Source: an uncultured Lachnospiraceae bacterium
Lineage (GTDB): Bacteria; Bacillota; Clostridia; Lachnospirales; Lachnospiraceae
DNA length: 59,124 nt
NCBI GenBank assembly: GCA_910577115.1
Contig: CAJTMC010000025.1
Location: forward strand, 1-59,124
Reading direction: 5' to 3'
The notes beneath the pieces are model-generated. The model was not told where the DNA came from. It searched no databases and saw nothing but the letters and a program-made list of their open reading frames with translations. The translations under genes and the position numbers were made by a program. Positions 43,895 to 52,920 of the stretch are shown here, one piece after another. How positions within the stretch are numbered: the first letter of the stretch is position 1; every line of letters starts with the position of its first letter.

Positions 43895-44019
43895 ACTATA
43901 TATCCGGCATTTAAAAATTGCCGGATATATAGTCCCTCCGGGGGATGCGCACGCGCACAAGATGTAGATGCCGCATAGCGGCTGTGCGCGGCGCAGCTGG
44001 CAATAATTAATTGCCAGCT
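43895..44019 (+). other. Cluster of strong hairpins upstream of dnaE
   Basis: Three structures in 125 bp: a perfect 15-bp stem (43895-43909 with 43919-43933); a GC-rich stem GCGCACGCGCAC (43946) with GTGCGCGGCGC (43984) around an inner hairpin; and a 10-bp near-palindrome AGCTGGCAAT...ATTGCCAGCT (43995-44019). It could be a repeat element, a structured RNA or an unusual dnaE leader. I do not match it to a named family. Confidence 0.6.
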
Positions 44020-44077
44020 ATATATTTTGAGCAATTACAATAACACCTTTCAGTGATAAGGAGTGAGATCAAATCAA

Positions 44078-47000
44078 ATGGCATTTACACATTTGCACGT
44101 TCATACGGAGTACAGTTTATTGGACGGTTCCAATAAGATAAAAGAATACGTCAGGCGCATCAAGGAGCTTGGCATGGAAAGCGGCGCGATTACAGATCAT
44201 GGTGTTATGTATGGTGTCATTGATTTTTATAAGGAAGCGAAGGCGAACGGGATTAAGCCAATACTCGGCTGCGAGGTGTATGTGGCGCCAAATTCGCGTT
44301 TTGATAAGGAGCTTACGGGTGGTGAGGACAGGTATCATCATCTTGTTTTGCTTGCGGAAAATAATACGGGCTATGCGAACCTGATGAAAATCGTGAGCAT
44401 TGGCTTTACGGAAGGGTATTATTACAAACCGCGTGTCGATATGGAGGTTTTAAACAAATATCACGAAGGGATTATCGCACTCTCCGCCTGCCTGGCAGGG
44501 GAAGTGCCGCGCCTGATTGTAAAGGGCTTGTATCAGGAGGCGAAAAAGTGTGTTCAAAAATACCTTGACTGCTTTGGAAGAGGCAATTATTTTCTCGAGA
44601 TGCAGGATCATGGGATACCGGATCAAAGAACGGTGAATGCGGCGTTAATGCGCATCAGCAGGGAAATGGACATTCCGTTAGTTGCAACGAACGACATTCA
44701 TTATACGTATGCAGAGGACGAAAAGTCCCATGACATTCTCCTATGTATCCAGACGGCAAAAAAGGTGTCGGATCAGGACAGAATGCGCTATGACGGCGGG
44801 CAGTATTACGTAAAGAGCGAACTGGAGATGCGCGAGCTGTTTCCGTATGCGCAGGAGGCCGTTACAAACACTGCGCTGATTGCACAACGGTGTAATGTGG
44901 AAATTGAGTTTGGCGTTACAAAGCTGCCAAAGTTTGACGTGCCAAAGGGATATGACTCATGGACGTATCTGAATAAAATATGCTTTGACGGCTTAAAGGA
45001 GCGCTATCCCGACGATGACGGAACGCTTGTGGAAAAGCTGGAATATGAGCTGAAGGTCATAAAAGACATGGGGTATGTGGATTATTTTCTGATTGTGTGG
45101 GACTTTATTAACTGGTCAAGGGAGAACGGCATTCCGGTAGGCCCCGGACGAGGGAGCGCGGCAGGCTCGATTGTTTCGTACTGCCTGCACATTACCAATA
45201 TTGACCCGATTCGTTACGGACTTCTGTTTGAGCGTTTTTTGAATCCCGAGCGTATTTCCATGCCCGATATTGATATTGACTTTTGCTATGAGCGCCGGCA
45301 GGAGGTTATTGACTATGTGAGTCAAAAATATGGCGCGGATAAGGTCGTACAGATTGTCACGTTCGGTACGATGGCGGCAAAAGGCGTTATTCGCGACGTG
45401 GGACGCGCCTTAGATCTCCCGTATAATTTCTGTGACAGTATTGCGAAAATGATCCCAAACGAGCTGAATATTACGATAAAGCGCGCGCTTGAGATGAATC
45501 CGGAGTTTCGGGAACTGTATCAAAGCGACGAGCAGGTGCATTATTTAATTGATATGTGTGAGAGATTGGAAGGCCTACCGCGCCATACCTCCATGCACGC
45601 GGCGGGCGTCGTGATCTGCCAAAGACCGGCGGACGAGCTTGTGCCGCTCTCAAGGGGAAGCGACGGCTCGATTACGACGCAGTTTCCCATGACGACAATC
45701 GAGGAGCTTGGGCTGCTGAAAATGGACTTTTTAGGACTGCGTACCCTGACGGTTATCAAGGACGCGGTGGAAAATGTGGAAAAAACCACAGGAATTTTAA
45801 TTGATGTGGATAACATTGATTATGACGATAAAAAAGTGCTTGCGTCTCTCGGTACGGGAAAGACGGACGGCGTGTTCCAGCTGGAAAGTCAGGGCATGAA
45901 AAACTTTATGAAGGAGTTAAAGCCCCAGAGCCTTGAGGACGTGATTGCGGGGATTTCGCTTTACCGTCCGGGACCAATGGAGTTTATTCCGGCGTATATT
46001 CGGGGAAAAAACAATCATGCGGCGGTGACTTACGCATGTCCGCAGCTTGAGCCGATTCTAGCGCCGACGTACGGCTGTATTGTGTATCAGGAGCAGGTAA
46101 TGCAGATTGTGCGCGATTTGGGCGGATACACGATGGGGCGAAGCGACCTTGTGCGCCGTGCCATGAGTAAGAAAAAGGCGTCTGTCATGGAGCAGGAGCG
46201 GGCGAACTTTGTGCATGGAAACGAGGCGGAGCACGTGCCGGGCTGCGTGGCAAACGGGATTTCGGAGCAGGTTGCCGACCATATTTATGATACCATGACC
46301 GATTTTGCAAAATACGCGTTTAATAAATCCCATGCGGCATGTTATGCGGTTGTTGCATATCAAACGGCGTACTTGAAATACTATTATCCAGTGGAGTTTA
46401 TGGCGGCGCTTCTGACATCGGTGATTGACAATGCCTCCAAGGTTTCGGAGTACATTATGGTGTGCCGGAGCATGGGGATACAGATTCTTCCGCCCGACAT
46501 CAACGAGGGCGAGGCAGGCTTTTCCGTATCAAACGGAGCGATACGCTATGCGCTGACGGCGATTAAGAATGTCGGAAGGCCGATTATTGCCGCGATTGTG
46601 GAGGAGCGCAATGCGCATGGAAATTATCAGAGTCTGAAGGATTTTATCGAACGGACACAGGGAAATGATGTGAACAAACGTGCGATAGAGAATTTTATTA
46701 AGGCGGGCGCGTTTGACAGCTTTGGCGCGACGCGCAAGCAGCATATGAGTGTCTACGCGCAGATTTTGGAGGGCATTACGCACAGCAAGCGCGGTATTAC
46801 CGCGGGACAGATGTCGCTGCTTGACATTGTTTCGGACGAGCAGAAGGAGGAGCTTGAGATTAAGCTGCCGAATGTGGGCGAGTATGAGAAGGAGCTGCTT
46901 TTGGGCTTTGAGAAGGAGGTTTTAGGCTTCTATGTCAGCGGCCACCCGCTGCAGGAGTACCAGTCTCTTTGGGAGAAGCACATCACCGCAAAGACCTCTG

Positions 47001-47530
47001 ATTTTTACTTGGACGAGGAGACAAACGCGGTGCACCTGCAGGATAATGTGAGAGCTGTCATCGGTGGTATGATCGCGGACAAGAAGATTAAATATACAAA
47101 GCAGGATAAGATTATGGCGTTTCTTGTGCTTGAGGATTTGGTGGGAAGCGTGGAGGTCATTGTGTTTCCGAATGCCTATGAAAAGTATTCCGCAAGTCTT
47201 ATGGAGGAAAATAAGGTTTTTATAGAGGGCAGAGTCAGTGTGGAGGAGGATCGCGACGGGAAGCTGATTTGCGAAAAAGTCACGTCGTTTAGCGAGATTC
47301 CGAGAAAGGTGTGGATTAAGTTCCCGAATATTGACAGCTATGTGGAAAAAGAGTCTGTCCTTTTTGACGCAATCTTTGACTCGGAGGGAAAGGACAGCGT
47401 TGTTATTTATATAGAAGAAACACGTCAGAGAAAGACACTTCCCCCGAATAAAAATATACAGGCGGACAGCGAGCTTTTGGACAGACTGCGGGCGCTTTTT
47501 GGTGAGGAAAACGTGAAGGTGGTAAGTTAA
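44078..47530 (+). CDS. dnaE: DNA polymerase III subunit alpha
   Basis: 1150-residue replicative polymerase of the DnaE type, not PolC. It starts MAFTHLHVHTEYSLLDGS, the PHP domain signature; an in-frame GTG five codons earlier is less likely because it would overlap the AAGGAG site. The polymerase core has PGRGSAAGSIVSYCL and the catalytic aspartates in MPDIDIDF; the tandem HhH and OB-fold (VIGGMIADKKIKYTKQDKIMA) lie near the C-terminus. In Firmicutes DnaE extends primers alongside PolC. The hairpin cluster lies in its leader. Confidence 0.96.
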   Translation: MAFTHLHVHTEYSLLDGSNKIKEYVRRIKELGMESGAITDHGVMYGVIDFYKEAKANGIKPILGCEVYVAPNSRFDKELTGGEDRYHHLVLLAENNTGYANLMKIVSIGFTEGYYYKPRVDMEVLNKYHEGIIALSACLAGEVPRLIVKGLYQEAKKCVQKYLDCFGRGNYFLEMQDHGIPDQRTVNAALMRISREMDIPLVATNDIHYTYAEDEKSHDILLCIQTAKKVSDQDRMRYDGGQYYVKSELEMRELFPYAQEAVTNTALIAQRCNVEIEFGVTKLPKFDVPKGYDSWTYLNKICFDGLKERYPDDDGTLVEKLEYELKVIKDMGYVDYFLIVWDFINWSRENGIPVGPGRGSAAGSIVSYCLHITNIDPIRYGLLFERFLNPERISMPDIDIDFCYERRQEVIDYVSQKYGADKVVQIVTFGTMAAKGVIRDVGRALDLPYNFCDSIAKMIPNELNITIKRALEMNPEFRELYQSDEQVHYLIDMCERLEGLPRHTSMHAAGVVICQRPADELVPLSRGSDGSITTQFPMTTIEELGLLKMDFLGLRTLTVIKDAVENVEKTTGILIDVDNIDYDDKKVLASLGTGKTDGVFQLESQGMKNFMKELKPQSLEDVIAGISLYRPGPMEFIPAYIRGKNNHAAVTYACPQLEPILAPTYGCIVYQEQVMQIVRDLGGYTMGRSDLVRRAMSKKKASVMEQERANFVHGNEAEHVPGCVANGISEQVADHIYDTMTDFAKYAFNKSHAACYAVVAYQTAYLKYYYPVEFMAALLTSVIDNASKVSEYIMVCRSMGIQILPPDINEGEAGFSVSNGAIRYALTAIKNVGRPIIAAIVEERNAHGNYQSLKDFIERTQGNDVNKRAIENFIKAGAFDSFGATRKQHMSVYAQILEGITHSKRGITAGQMSLLDIVSDEQKEELEIKLPNVGEYEKELLLGFEKEVLGFYVSGHPLQEYQSLWEKHITAKTSDFYLDEETNAVHLQDNVRAVIGGMIADKKIKYTKQDKIMAFLVLEDLVGSVEVIVFPNAYEKYSASLMEENKVFIEGRVSVEEDRDGKLICEKVTSFSEIPRKVWIKFPNIDSYVEKESVLFDAIFDSEGKDSVVIYIEETRQRKTLPPNKNIQADSELLDRLRALFGEENVKVVS

Positions 47531-47585
47531 GCCGGAATCTCTGCACGTACTGACAAAATTTTCACAATTTTTTCGGAACCGCCTA

Positions 47586-47614
47586 TTGTATTCTTGCCAA
47601 AAAAAGGGTAAAAT
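47586..47614 (+). promoter_or_regulatory. Promoter of pfkA
   Basis: TTGTAT (47586-47591), a 17-bp spacer and TAAAAT (47609-47614), 46 bp before the start codon. Confidence 0.6.
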
Positions 47615-47660
47615 GTACATGGTTTGGTTAAGAGGGATCGAAAAGCAGGAGGTATGAAAA

Positions 47661-48635
47661 ATGGCGAAGCAGGTTAAAACAATTGGTGTATTGACAAGCG
47701 GCGGAGATGCGCCCGGTATGAATGCAGCAATTCGTGCGGTAGTGAGAAAGTCGCTGACAAGCGGCTTGAAGGTAAAAGGAATTAAGCGTGGTTATCTTGG
47801 GCTTTTAAATGAAGAAATTGTTGATATGGAGGCTTACAGTGTAGCGGATATCATTCACACAGGCGGAACGATTCTCGGAACGGCAAGATGTCCGGAGTTC
47901 AGTCAGGAGGAAATACAGGCACAGGCGGCAGACCTTTGCCGCAAGAACGGGATTGACGGGCTTGTGGTCATCGGCGGGGACGGTTCTTACAGAGGCGCGC
48001 AGGCGCTTGCAAGACATGGAATCAATACGGTAGGCGTTCCCGGAACGATTGACCTTGACATTGCATGTACAGAGTACACGATTGGATTTGATACGGCAAT
48101 CAATACGGCGATGGAGGCAATTGATAAGGTAAGGGATACCTCTTCTTCCCATGAGCGCTGCTCGATTATCGAGGTTATGGGACGAAATGCAGGGTATATC
48201 GCACTTTGGACAGGCGTAGCAAACGGTGCGGAGGATATTCTTCTTCCGGAAAAGTACAATTATGACGAGCAGGAGCTGATTAACAATATTGTGCGGAGCC
48301 GTAAAAAAGGAAAGAAGCATCATATTGTGGTAAATGCAGAGGGTATCGGACATTCTACTTCGATGGCAAAGCGCATTGAGGCGGCTACGGGAATTGAGAC
48401 GCGGGCAACGATTCTCGGATATCTGCAGCGTGGCGGGCATCCGACCTGCAAGGATCGGTTTTATGCGTCAATCATGGGGGCGTACGCTTCCGACCTACTC
48501 AGTCAGGGAAAGTCAAACAGGGTAGTTGCATATACGCATGGTAAGTTTGTTGATTATGATATTGAGGAAGCCCTGAACATGAAAAAGGGGATTGACGATT
48601 ACCAGTATGAAGTCTGCAGAAAGCTCTCAAGATAG
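47661..48635 (+). CDS. pfkA: ATP-dependent 6-phosphofructokinase
   Basis: 324-residue glycolytic enzyme phosphorylating fructose 6-phosphate. GGDAPGMNAAIR binds ATP, GGDGSYRGA has the Gly typical of ATP-using rather than PPi-using forms, and PGTIDLDI holds the catalytic Asp. The canonical motif is TIDND; the Asn is Leu here, a variant I believe occurs in related Clostridia. MGRNAGYIA and the C-terminal LQRGGHPTCKDR are normal. AGGAGG precedes the ATG. It has its own promoter and terminator. Confidence 0.95.
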   Translation: MAKQVKTIGVLTSGGDAPGMNAAIRAVVRKSLTSGLKVKGIKRGYLGLLNEEIVDMEAYSVADIIHTGGTILGTARCPEFSQEEIQAQAADLCRKNGIDGLVVIGGDGSYRGAQALARHGINTVGVPGTIDLDIACTEYTIGFDTAINTAMEAIDKVRDTSSSHERCSIIEVMGRNAGYIALWTGVANGAEDILLPEKYNYDEQELINNIVRSRKKGKKHHIVVNAEGIGHSTSMAKRIEAATGIETRATILGYLQRGGHPTCKDRFYASIMGAYASDLLSQGKSNRVVAYTHGKFVDYDIEEALNMKKGIDDYQYEVCRKLSR

Positions 48636-48649
48636 ATAGGGCAGTTATA

Positions 48650-48687
48650 AAATCCGGAAGTGGCTGGTTGGCATTTCCGGATTATTT
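48650..48687 (+). terminator. Intrinsic terminator after pfkA
   Basis: AATCCGGAA / TTCCGGATT stem with a 15-base loop and a weak T-rich tail. Confidence 0.6.
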
Positions 48688-48771
48688 CATAACATAGGTT
48701 ATCTTATTTAAGATAGAAGGATGCGGCCACAAGCTTGCAGGATGTGGTCAAATGGAGGTTAACAATGCATC

Positions 48772-50148
48772 ATGGTTTTTAATAGAAAAAATAAGCAGAT
48801 GCCAAAGACCGGACGTTCCACGCCATGTCGTTCTACAACAAGACTGATTGCGTTTGGATTTGCTTTGATTATTATGATTGGCACACTTCTGCTGTCACTG
48901 CCGATTGCCACAAAGACGGGCGAAACAAATCTTCTGACGTCGCTGTTTACAGCGACCTCAGCGACCTGTGTGACGGGGCTGGTGGCGGCTGACACGTATC
49001 AGAACTGGACGCTGTTCGGGCAGCTTGTAATCCTTTGCATGATACAGGTGGGCGGACTTGGATTTATGACAATCGGTGTGTACATTTCGGTGCTATTAAA
49101 GCGCAGAATCGGTCTGCAGGAGCGCGCAACGCTTCACGAGAGCGTCAATACGCTTGAAATTGCAGGTGTGGTAAGGCTTGTGAAAAAGATTGTTCAGGGT
49201 ACTTTTTTAATAGAAGGAACAGGTGCGCTGCTGCTTGCGACAAGGTTTATTCCGCGGTTTGGCATTGCCAACGGCATTTATTTTTCTGTTTTTCATGCGA
49301 TATCGGCATTTTGTAACGGCGGGTTTGACCTTATGGGCATAGACGAAGCGTATTCGTCGCTGGTTTCCTTTGAGGGAGATATTCTTGTGAACGTGGTGAT
49401 CTGCCTGTTGATTTTAATTGGCGGTATCGGTTTTATCGTGTGGGACGACGTGCTCAAGCACAAGTGGCATTTTAAAAAGTATCTGCTGCATTCTAAAATT
49501 GTGATTGTATCAACATTGGGACTGACGGTGGCAGGGACTATTTTGTTTCTGGTTTTTGAAAACGGTGCGACATTTGCGGGCATGACGCCTGTTCAAAAGC
49601 TGTTGGGTGCGCTGTTTGCGTCTGTTACACCGAGAACGGCAGGGTTTAATACGGTGGACACCGGAGCGATGTCCAATGCGGGAATGCTGCTTACCATGCT
49701 GCTGATGTTTATCGGCGGAAGCCCTGGTTCAACGGCAGGCGGCGCGAAAACGACGACAATGGTCGCACTGGTGTTCTATGCGGCGGCAATGCTCCGAAAT
49801 AGGGAGGATATCAATCTTTTTGGCAGAAGGCTTACGGCTGATGTGGTAAGAAAGGCAAATGCCGTTGTTGTGATTAATCTATCGCTTGCGTTTTGTGCGG
49901 CATGCGTGATTATGACAATGCAGCCGACAATTTCCATGCCTGATGTGATATTTGAGGTGCTTTCCGCAATTAATACGGTGGGAATGACGACGGGAATCAC
50001 AAGAGAGTTAGGCGTTTTTTCCAAGCTCATTATTGCGGTGCTGATGTATTGCGGGAGGCTGGGCAGTCTTTCCTTTGCGCTTGTTTTTGCCAAAAAGCCT
50101 GCGACAAACCGCGTGCGGGAACCGCAGGAGAAGATTATTGTAGGTTGA
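48772..50148 (+). CDS. TrkH/KtrB-family potassium uptake membrane subunit
   Basis: 458-residue membrane channel subunit with the fourfold M1-P-M2 layout. The four pore loops are readable: SATCVTGL, ISAFCNGGFDL, VTPRTAGFNTVD and INTVGMTTGIT, each with the filter Gly. The size and partner favour the KtrB-like group. GGAGG lies 12-13 bases upstream. The TrkA/KtrA-like gene follows after 80 bp, forming a K+ (or Na+-coupled K+) uptake pair. Confidence 0.92.
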   Translation: MVFNRKNKQMPKTGRSTPCRSTTRLIAFGFALIIMIGTLLLSLPIATKTGETNLLTSLFTATSATCVTGLVAADTYQNWTLFGQLVILCMIQVGGLGFMTIGVYISVLLKRRIGLQERATLHESVNTLEIAGVVRLVKKIVQGTFLIEGTGALLLATRFIPRFGIANGIYFSVFHAISAFCNGGFDLMGIDEAYSSLVSFEGDILVNVVICLLILIGGIGFIVWDDVLKHKWHFKKYLLHSKIVIVSTLGLTVAGTILFLVFENGATFAGMTPVQKLLGALFASVTPRTAGFNTVDTGAMSNAGMLLTMLLMFIGGSPGSTAGGAKTTTMVALVFYAAAMLRNREDINLFGRRLTADVVRKANAVVVINLSLAFCAACVIMTMQPTISMPDVIFEVLSAINTVGMTTGITRELGVFSKLIIAVLMYCGRLGSLSFALVFAKKPATNRVREPQEKIIVG

Positions 50149-50228
50149 AAATGGAAGCTTTTTGACCGGCAAATTTGTGCCTTGGCATAAGTTTGTGCGG
50201 ATTTTAAGGAACGGTAGGGGATTTGCGT

Positions 50229-50903
50229 ATGAAATCAATATTAATTATCGGAATGGGACGGTTTGGACATCATCTTGCGCAGGATTTTTTGGATAACGGG
50301 CATGATGTGATGATTATGGATCAGTTTGAGGAGAAGGTAGAGGACATGGTGCCTGTTGCTACCAGCACAAAAATCGGAGACTGTACGAAGGAAGAGGTGC
50401 TTCGCAGTGTCGGAATTGCGAATTTTGATGTTGTGTTTGTGTGCATCGGGACGAACTTTCAGAGCAGTCTGGAAATTACAAGCCTTTTAAAGGAGCTTGG
50501 CGCAAAGCGTGTTATCAGCAAAGCAACAAGGGACGTGCAGGCGAAGTTTCTGCTGCGTAACGGTGCGGACGAGGTAATTTATCCGGACAAGGACATTGCG
50601 CAGAAATGGGCGGAAAAATACAGTTTGGACAATATTTTTGATTATATTGATCTTCCCGGCAATTATGGAATTTATGAGATGTCGCCATTGAAGGAATGGG
50701 TCGGAAAGAGTATTAAGGAGTCCAATATTGCGGCAAAATACAAGATTTCGATTCTTGCCATTAAGAAAAAACATGCGACGGAGATTAGCCTGATGCCTTC
50801 GGCGGACTATGTGATTAAGGACAGAGACCATCTGATGATTATGGCGGCAAATGAGGTGGCGGAGAATATTATTAAGCAGAACAGGAATCATTTTGCAAAT
50901 TAG
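50229..50903 (+). CDS. TrkA/KtrA-family potassium uptake regulatory subunit
   Basis: 224-residue cytoplasmic gating subunit. The start at ATG 50229 has AGGGGA seven bases before it; a TTG two codons upstream is not preferred. The Rossmann RCK_N domain opens with IIGMGRFGHHLA (GxGxxG) and continues to Asp in MIMDQFEEKV; the RCK_C part follows from about 135. It would bind nucleotides (ATP/ADP, NAD or c-di-AMP in related proteins) and gate the TrkH-like channel encoded just upstream. Confidence 0.92.
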   Translation: MKSILIIGMGRFGHHLAQDFLDNGHDVMIMDQFEEKVEDMVPVATSTKIGDCTKEEVLRSVGIANFDVVFVCIGTNFQSSLEITSLLKELGAKRVISKATRDVQAKFLLRNGADEVIYPDKDIAQKWAEKYSLDNIFDYIDLPGNYGIYEMSPLKEWVGKSIKESNIAAKYKISILAIKKKHATEISLMPSADYVIKDRDHLMIMAANEVAENIIKQNRNHFAN

Positions 50904-51031
50904 GAACAGGAAGAGTGTAAAAGGAAAATTTTATACGGCAGATTTGTGCCCGGAATTTCATGCAGCAGAAAGCCCGCGCTTTTTGTTGCCGAAACTTCAC
51001 AAGCTGAGAAAGGAGCATGGTTTAGAACAGA

Positions 51032-51811
51032 ATGATTACAAGCACAGCAAATGCAAAGGTAAAAAGACTTGTCAATCTTGGAAAGAAAGCGAAATTAAGG
51101 TACAATGAGGGCGTTTTTCTTGTTGAAGGGATAAAAATGTTTTTGGAGGCGCCGTCGGAGTGGGTGAAGGAAATTTATGTGTCAGAAAGTTTTTTAGAGA
51201 AGAATCCGCCAGAACAGCTGAAAAACAGGAGCTATGAGGTGGTTTCTGACGCAGTTTTTCAAAAGATATCGGACACACAGACGCCGCAAGGAGTGCTGTG
51301 CGTGATGAAAATGCCGGAATATAAGCTTGCTGCGTTACTGAACACAAATAAAAAACGTATGTTATTTTTATTGCTTGAGGATATACAGGATCCGGGGAAT
51401 TTGGGGACAATGTTCCGCGCGGGGGAAGGTGCGGGCATTGACGGCGTGATTATGACCCAAAATACAGTTGATATTTTTAACCCGAAGGTCGTTCGTTCAA
51501 CAATGGGCTCCATATACCGCATACCGTTTATGATAACGAGTGATATCTTACAAACAATAATGGATTTAAAAGCAGGCGGAGTGACAGTATATGCCGCACA
51601 TTTGAAGGAAAGCGCGGATTATGATTTGCAGGATTATACAAAGCCAACGGCATTTCTGATCGGAAATGAGGCAAACGGATTAAAAGACGAAACGGCTGAC
51701 ATGGCGGACTGCTATATCAAAATTCCGATGAAGGGGCAGGTAGAGTCTCTGAATGCGGCAGTAGCGTCTTCCGTCTTGATGTATGAGGCCGCAAGGCAAA
51801 ACAAAGCTTAG
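51032..51811 (+). CDS. TrmH/SpoU-family RNA 2'-O-methyltransferase
   Basis: 259-residue SPOUT methyltransferase. An N-terminal substrate-binding domain (about 8-95: NAKVKRLVNLGKKAKLR, then FLVEGIKMFLEA) precedes the knotted SAM domain with its three motifs: EDIQDPGNLGTMFRAGEGAG, FLIGNEANGL and IPMKGQVESLNAAVASSVLMYE. It probably methylates a ribose in 23S rRNA or tRNA. AAGGAG lies about 16 bases upstream, somewhat far; an ATG nearer to it runs into a stop at once. Confidence 0.9.
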   Translation: MITSTANAKVKRLVNLGKKAKLRYNEGVFLVEGIKMFLEAPSEWVKEIYVSESFLEKNPPEQLKNRSYEVVSDAVFQKISDTQTPQGVLCVMKMPEYKLAALLNTNKKRMLFLLLEDIQDPGNLGTMFRAGEGAGIDGVIMTQNTVDIFNPKVVRSTMGSIYRIPFMITSDILQTIMDLKAGGVTVYAAHLKESADYDLQDYTKPTAFLIGNEANGLKDETADMADCYIKIPMKGQVESLNAAVASSVLMYEAARQNKA

Positions 51812-51865
51812 AGTTTTTAAGATGAGAAAAGAAAGTGATTGTTTGAAAGGAGCATGATATAAAAA

Positions 51866-52660
51866 ATGAAAATCGGTTTTATCGGCTTGGGAAATATGGC
51901 AGCGGCGATGATTGGCGGTATTATCAAGAAGGGACTTTATCAATGCAATGAGATTACCGGTTCCGCAAAAACACAGGAGACAGCAAAGCGCGTGGCGGAA
52001 AAATATGGCATAGAGACCTGTACGGACAATCAAAAAGTGGCACAGTGCGCAGACGTGATTGTGCTTGCGGTAAAGCCTGTCTTTCTGCCGGAGGTTATTT
52101 CCGGGATAAAAAATAGTGTCACTGCAGATAAGCTTGTGATTTCCATTGCGGCGGGAAAGTCCATTGAGTGGCTTGAAGGGCAGTTTGGAAAGCCTGTAAG
52201 GCTTGTAAGGTGTATGCCAAATACGCCTGCGCTTGTAGGAGAGGCGTGTACCTGTGTGTGCTTAAAAGAGGATACAGAGGACGCAGATAAGGCGCTTGTT
52301 ATCAGCCTTATGGAGAGCTTTGGAAAAGCAAGCATACTTCCCGAGCGGCTGATTGACGCATTTACCGGAGTGGCAGGCAGCTCACCCGCATATGTCTTTC
52401 TATTCCTTGAGGCAATGGCAGATGCCGCGGTGTGCGCGGGAATACCGAGAACACAGGCGTATGAATTTGCTGCGCAGTCGGTGCTTGGCAGCGCAAAGCT
52501 GATGCTTGAGACCGGAATGCATCCCGCGCAGCTGAAAGATATGGTGTGCTCACCGGGCGGAACGACTATCGAGGCAGTAAAAGTCTTGGAGGAAAAGGGA
52601 CTGCGCGCGGCAGTTATTGATGCAATTGACGCGTGTGTAAACAAGTCTAAACTGTTATAA
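51866..52660 (+). CDS. proC: Pyrroline-5-carboxylate reductase
   Basis: 264 residues, the usual ProC size. GFIGLGNMAAAMIGG binds NAD(P)H, and VRCMPNTPALVGEAC and the C-terminal signature (AGSSPAYVFLFLEAMADAAV, then LKDMVCSPGGTTIEA) are diagnostic. It performs the last step of proline synthesis. It is 54 bp downstream of the RNA methyltransferase gene and may be co-transcribed. A hairpin terminator that also carries a promoter -35 follows. Confidence 0.95.
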   Translation: MKIGFIGLGNMAAAMIGGIIKKGLYQCNEITGSAKTQETAKRVAEKYGIETCTDNQKVAQCADVIVLAVKPVFLPEVISGIKNSVTADKLVISIAAGKSIEWLEGQFGKPVRLVRCMPNTPALVGEACTCVCLKEDTEDADKALVISLMESFGKASILPERLIDAFTGVAGSSPAYVFLFLEAMADAAVCAGIPRTQAYEFAAQSVLGSAKLMLETGMHPAQLKDMVCSPGGTTIEAVKVLEEKGLRAAVIDAIDACVNKSKLL

Positions 52661-52741
52661 AATGTCAGTTATTCGGAATTTTTTGTGTAAAATATACAAT
52701 TTATAAAATAAAAATAGTTTATTTTTAATAAAGATATTGGG

Positions 52742-52779
52742 GTTCGTGACTTGACAAGTCACGAACTCTTTGCTATTAT
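52742..52779 (+). promoter_or_regulatory. Palindrome overlapping a consensus promoter upstream of the SleB-type gene
   Basis: An 11-bp perfect stem GTTCGTGACTT / AAGTCACGAAC with loop GAC (52742-52766) may terminate proC. Its loop region contains a perfect TTGACA (52751-52756), followed after 17 bp by TATTAT (52774-52779). So the same DNA could be the proC terminator, the sleB-like promoter and an operator. Confidence 0.6.
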
Positions 52780-52807
52780 ATAAAATCGTAATAGGTGTTA
52801 ATATTTA

Positions 52808-52845
52808 TGTAACATTTGTTGTAAAAATGTAAGAAACTATGTAAT
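52808..52845. promoter_or_regulatory. Array of four TGTAAN half-sites
   Basis: TGTAAC, TGTAAA, TGTAAG and TGTAAT start at 52808, 52820, 52828 and 52840: two pairs with 12-bp internal spacing, the pairs 20 bp apart. It lies in the leader between the promoter and the hydrolase gene. Such direct repeats often bind OmpR-type response regulators. Confidence 0.45.
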
Positions 52846-52920
52846 AAAAAATCATATTATGTAGAAATATGCGAAATATGATCTCAAAGTTTTTTACAAA
52901 GATAAGAAATGGAGTAAAAA

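Noticed and set aside
52808..52845. A WalR box before the wall hydrolase
   Set aside because: The half-sites fit TGTWAH, but their spacing is 12 bp start to start rather than the 11 expected for WalR, so only an unnamed direct-repeat array is claimed.
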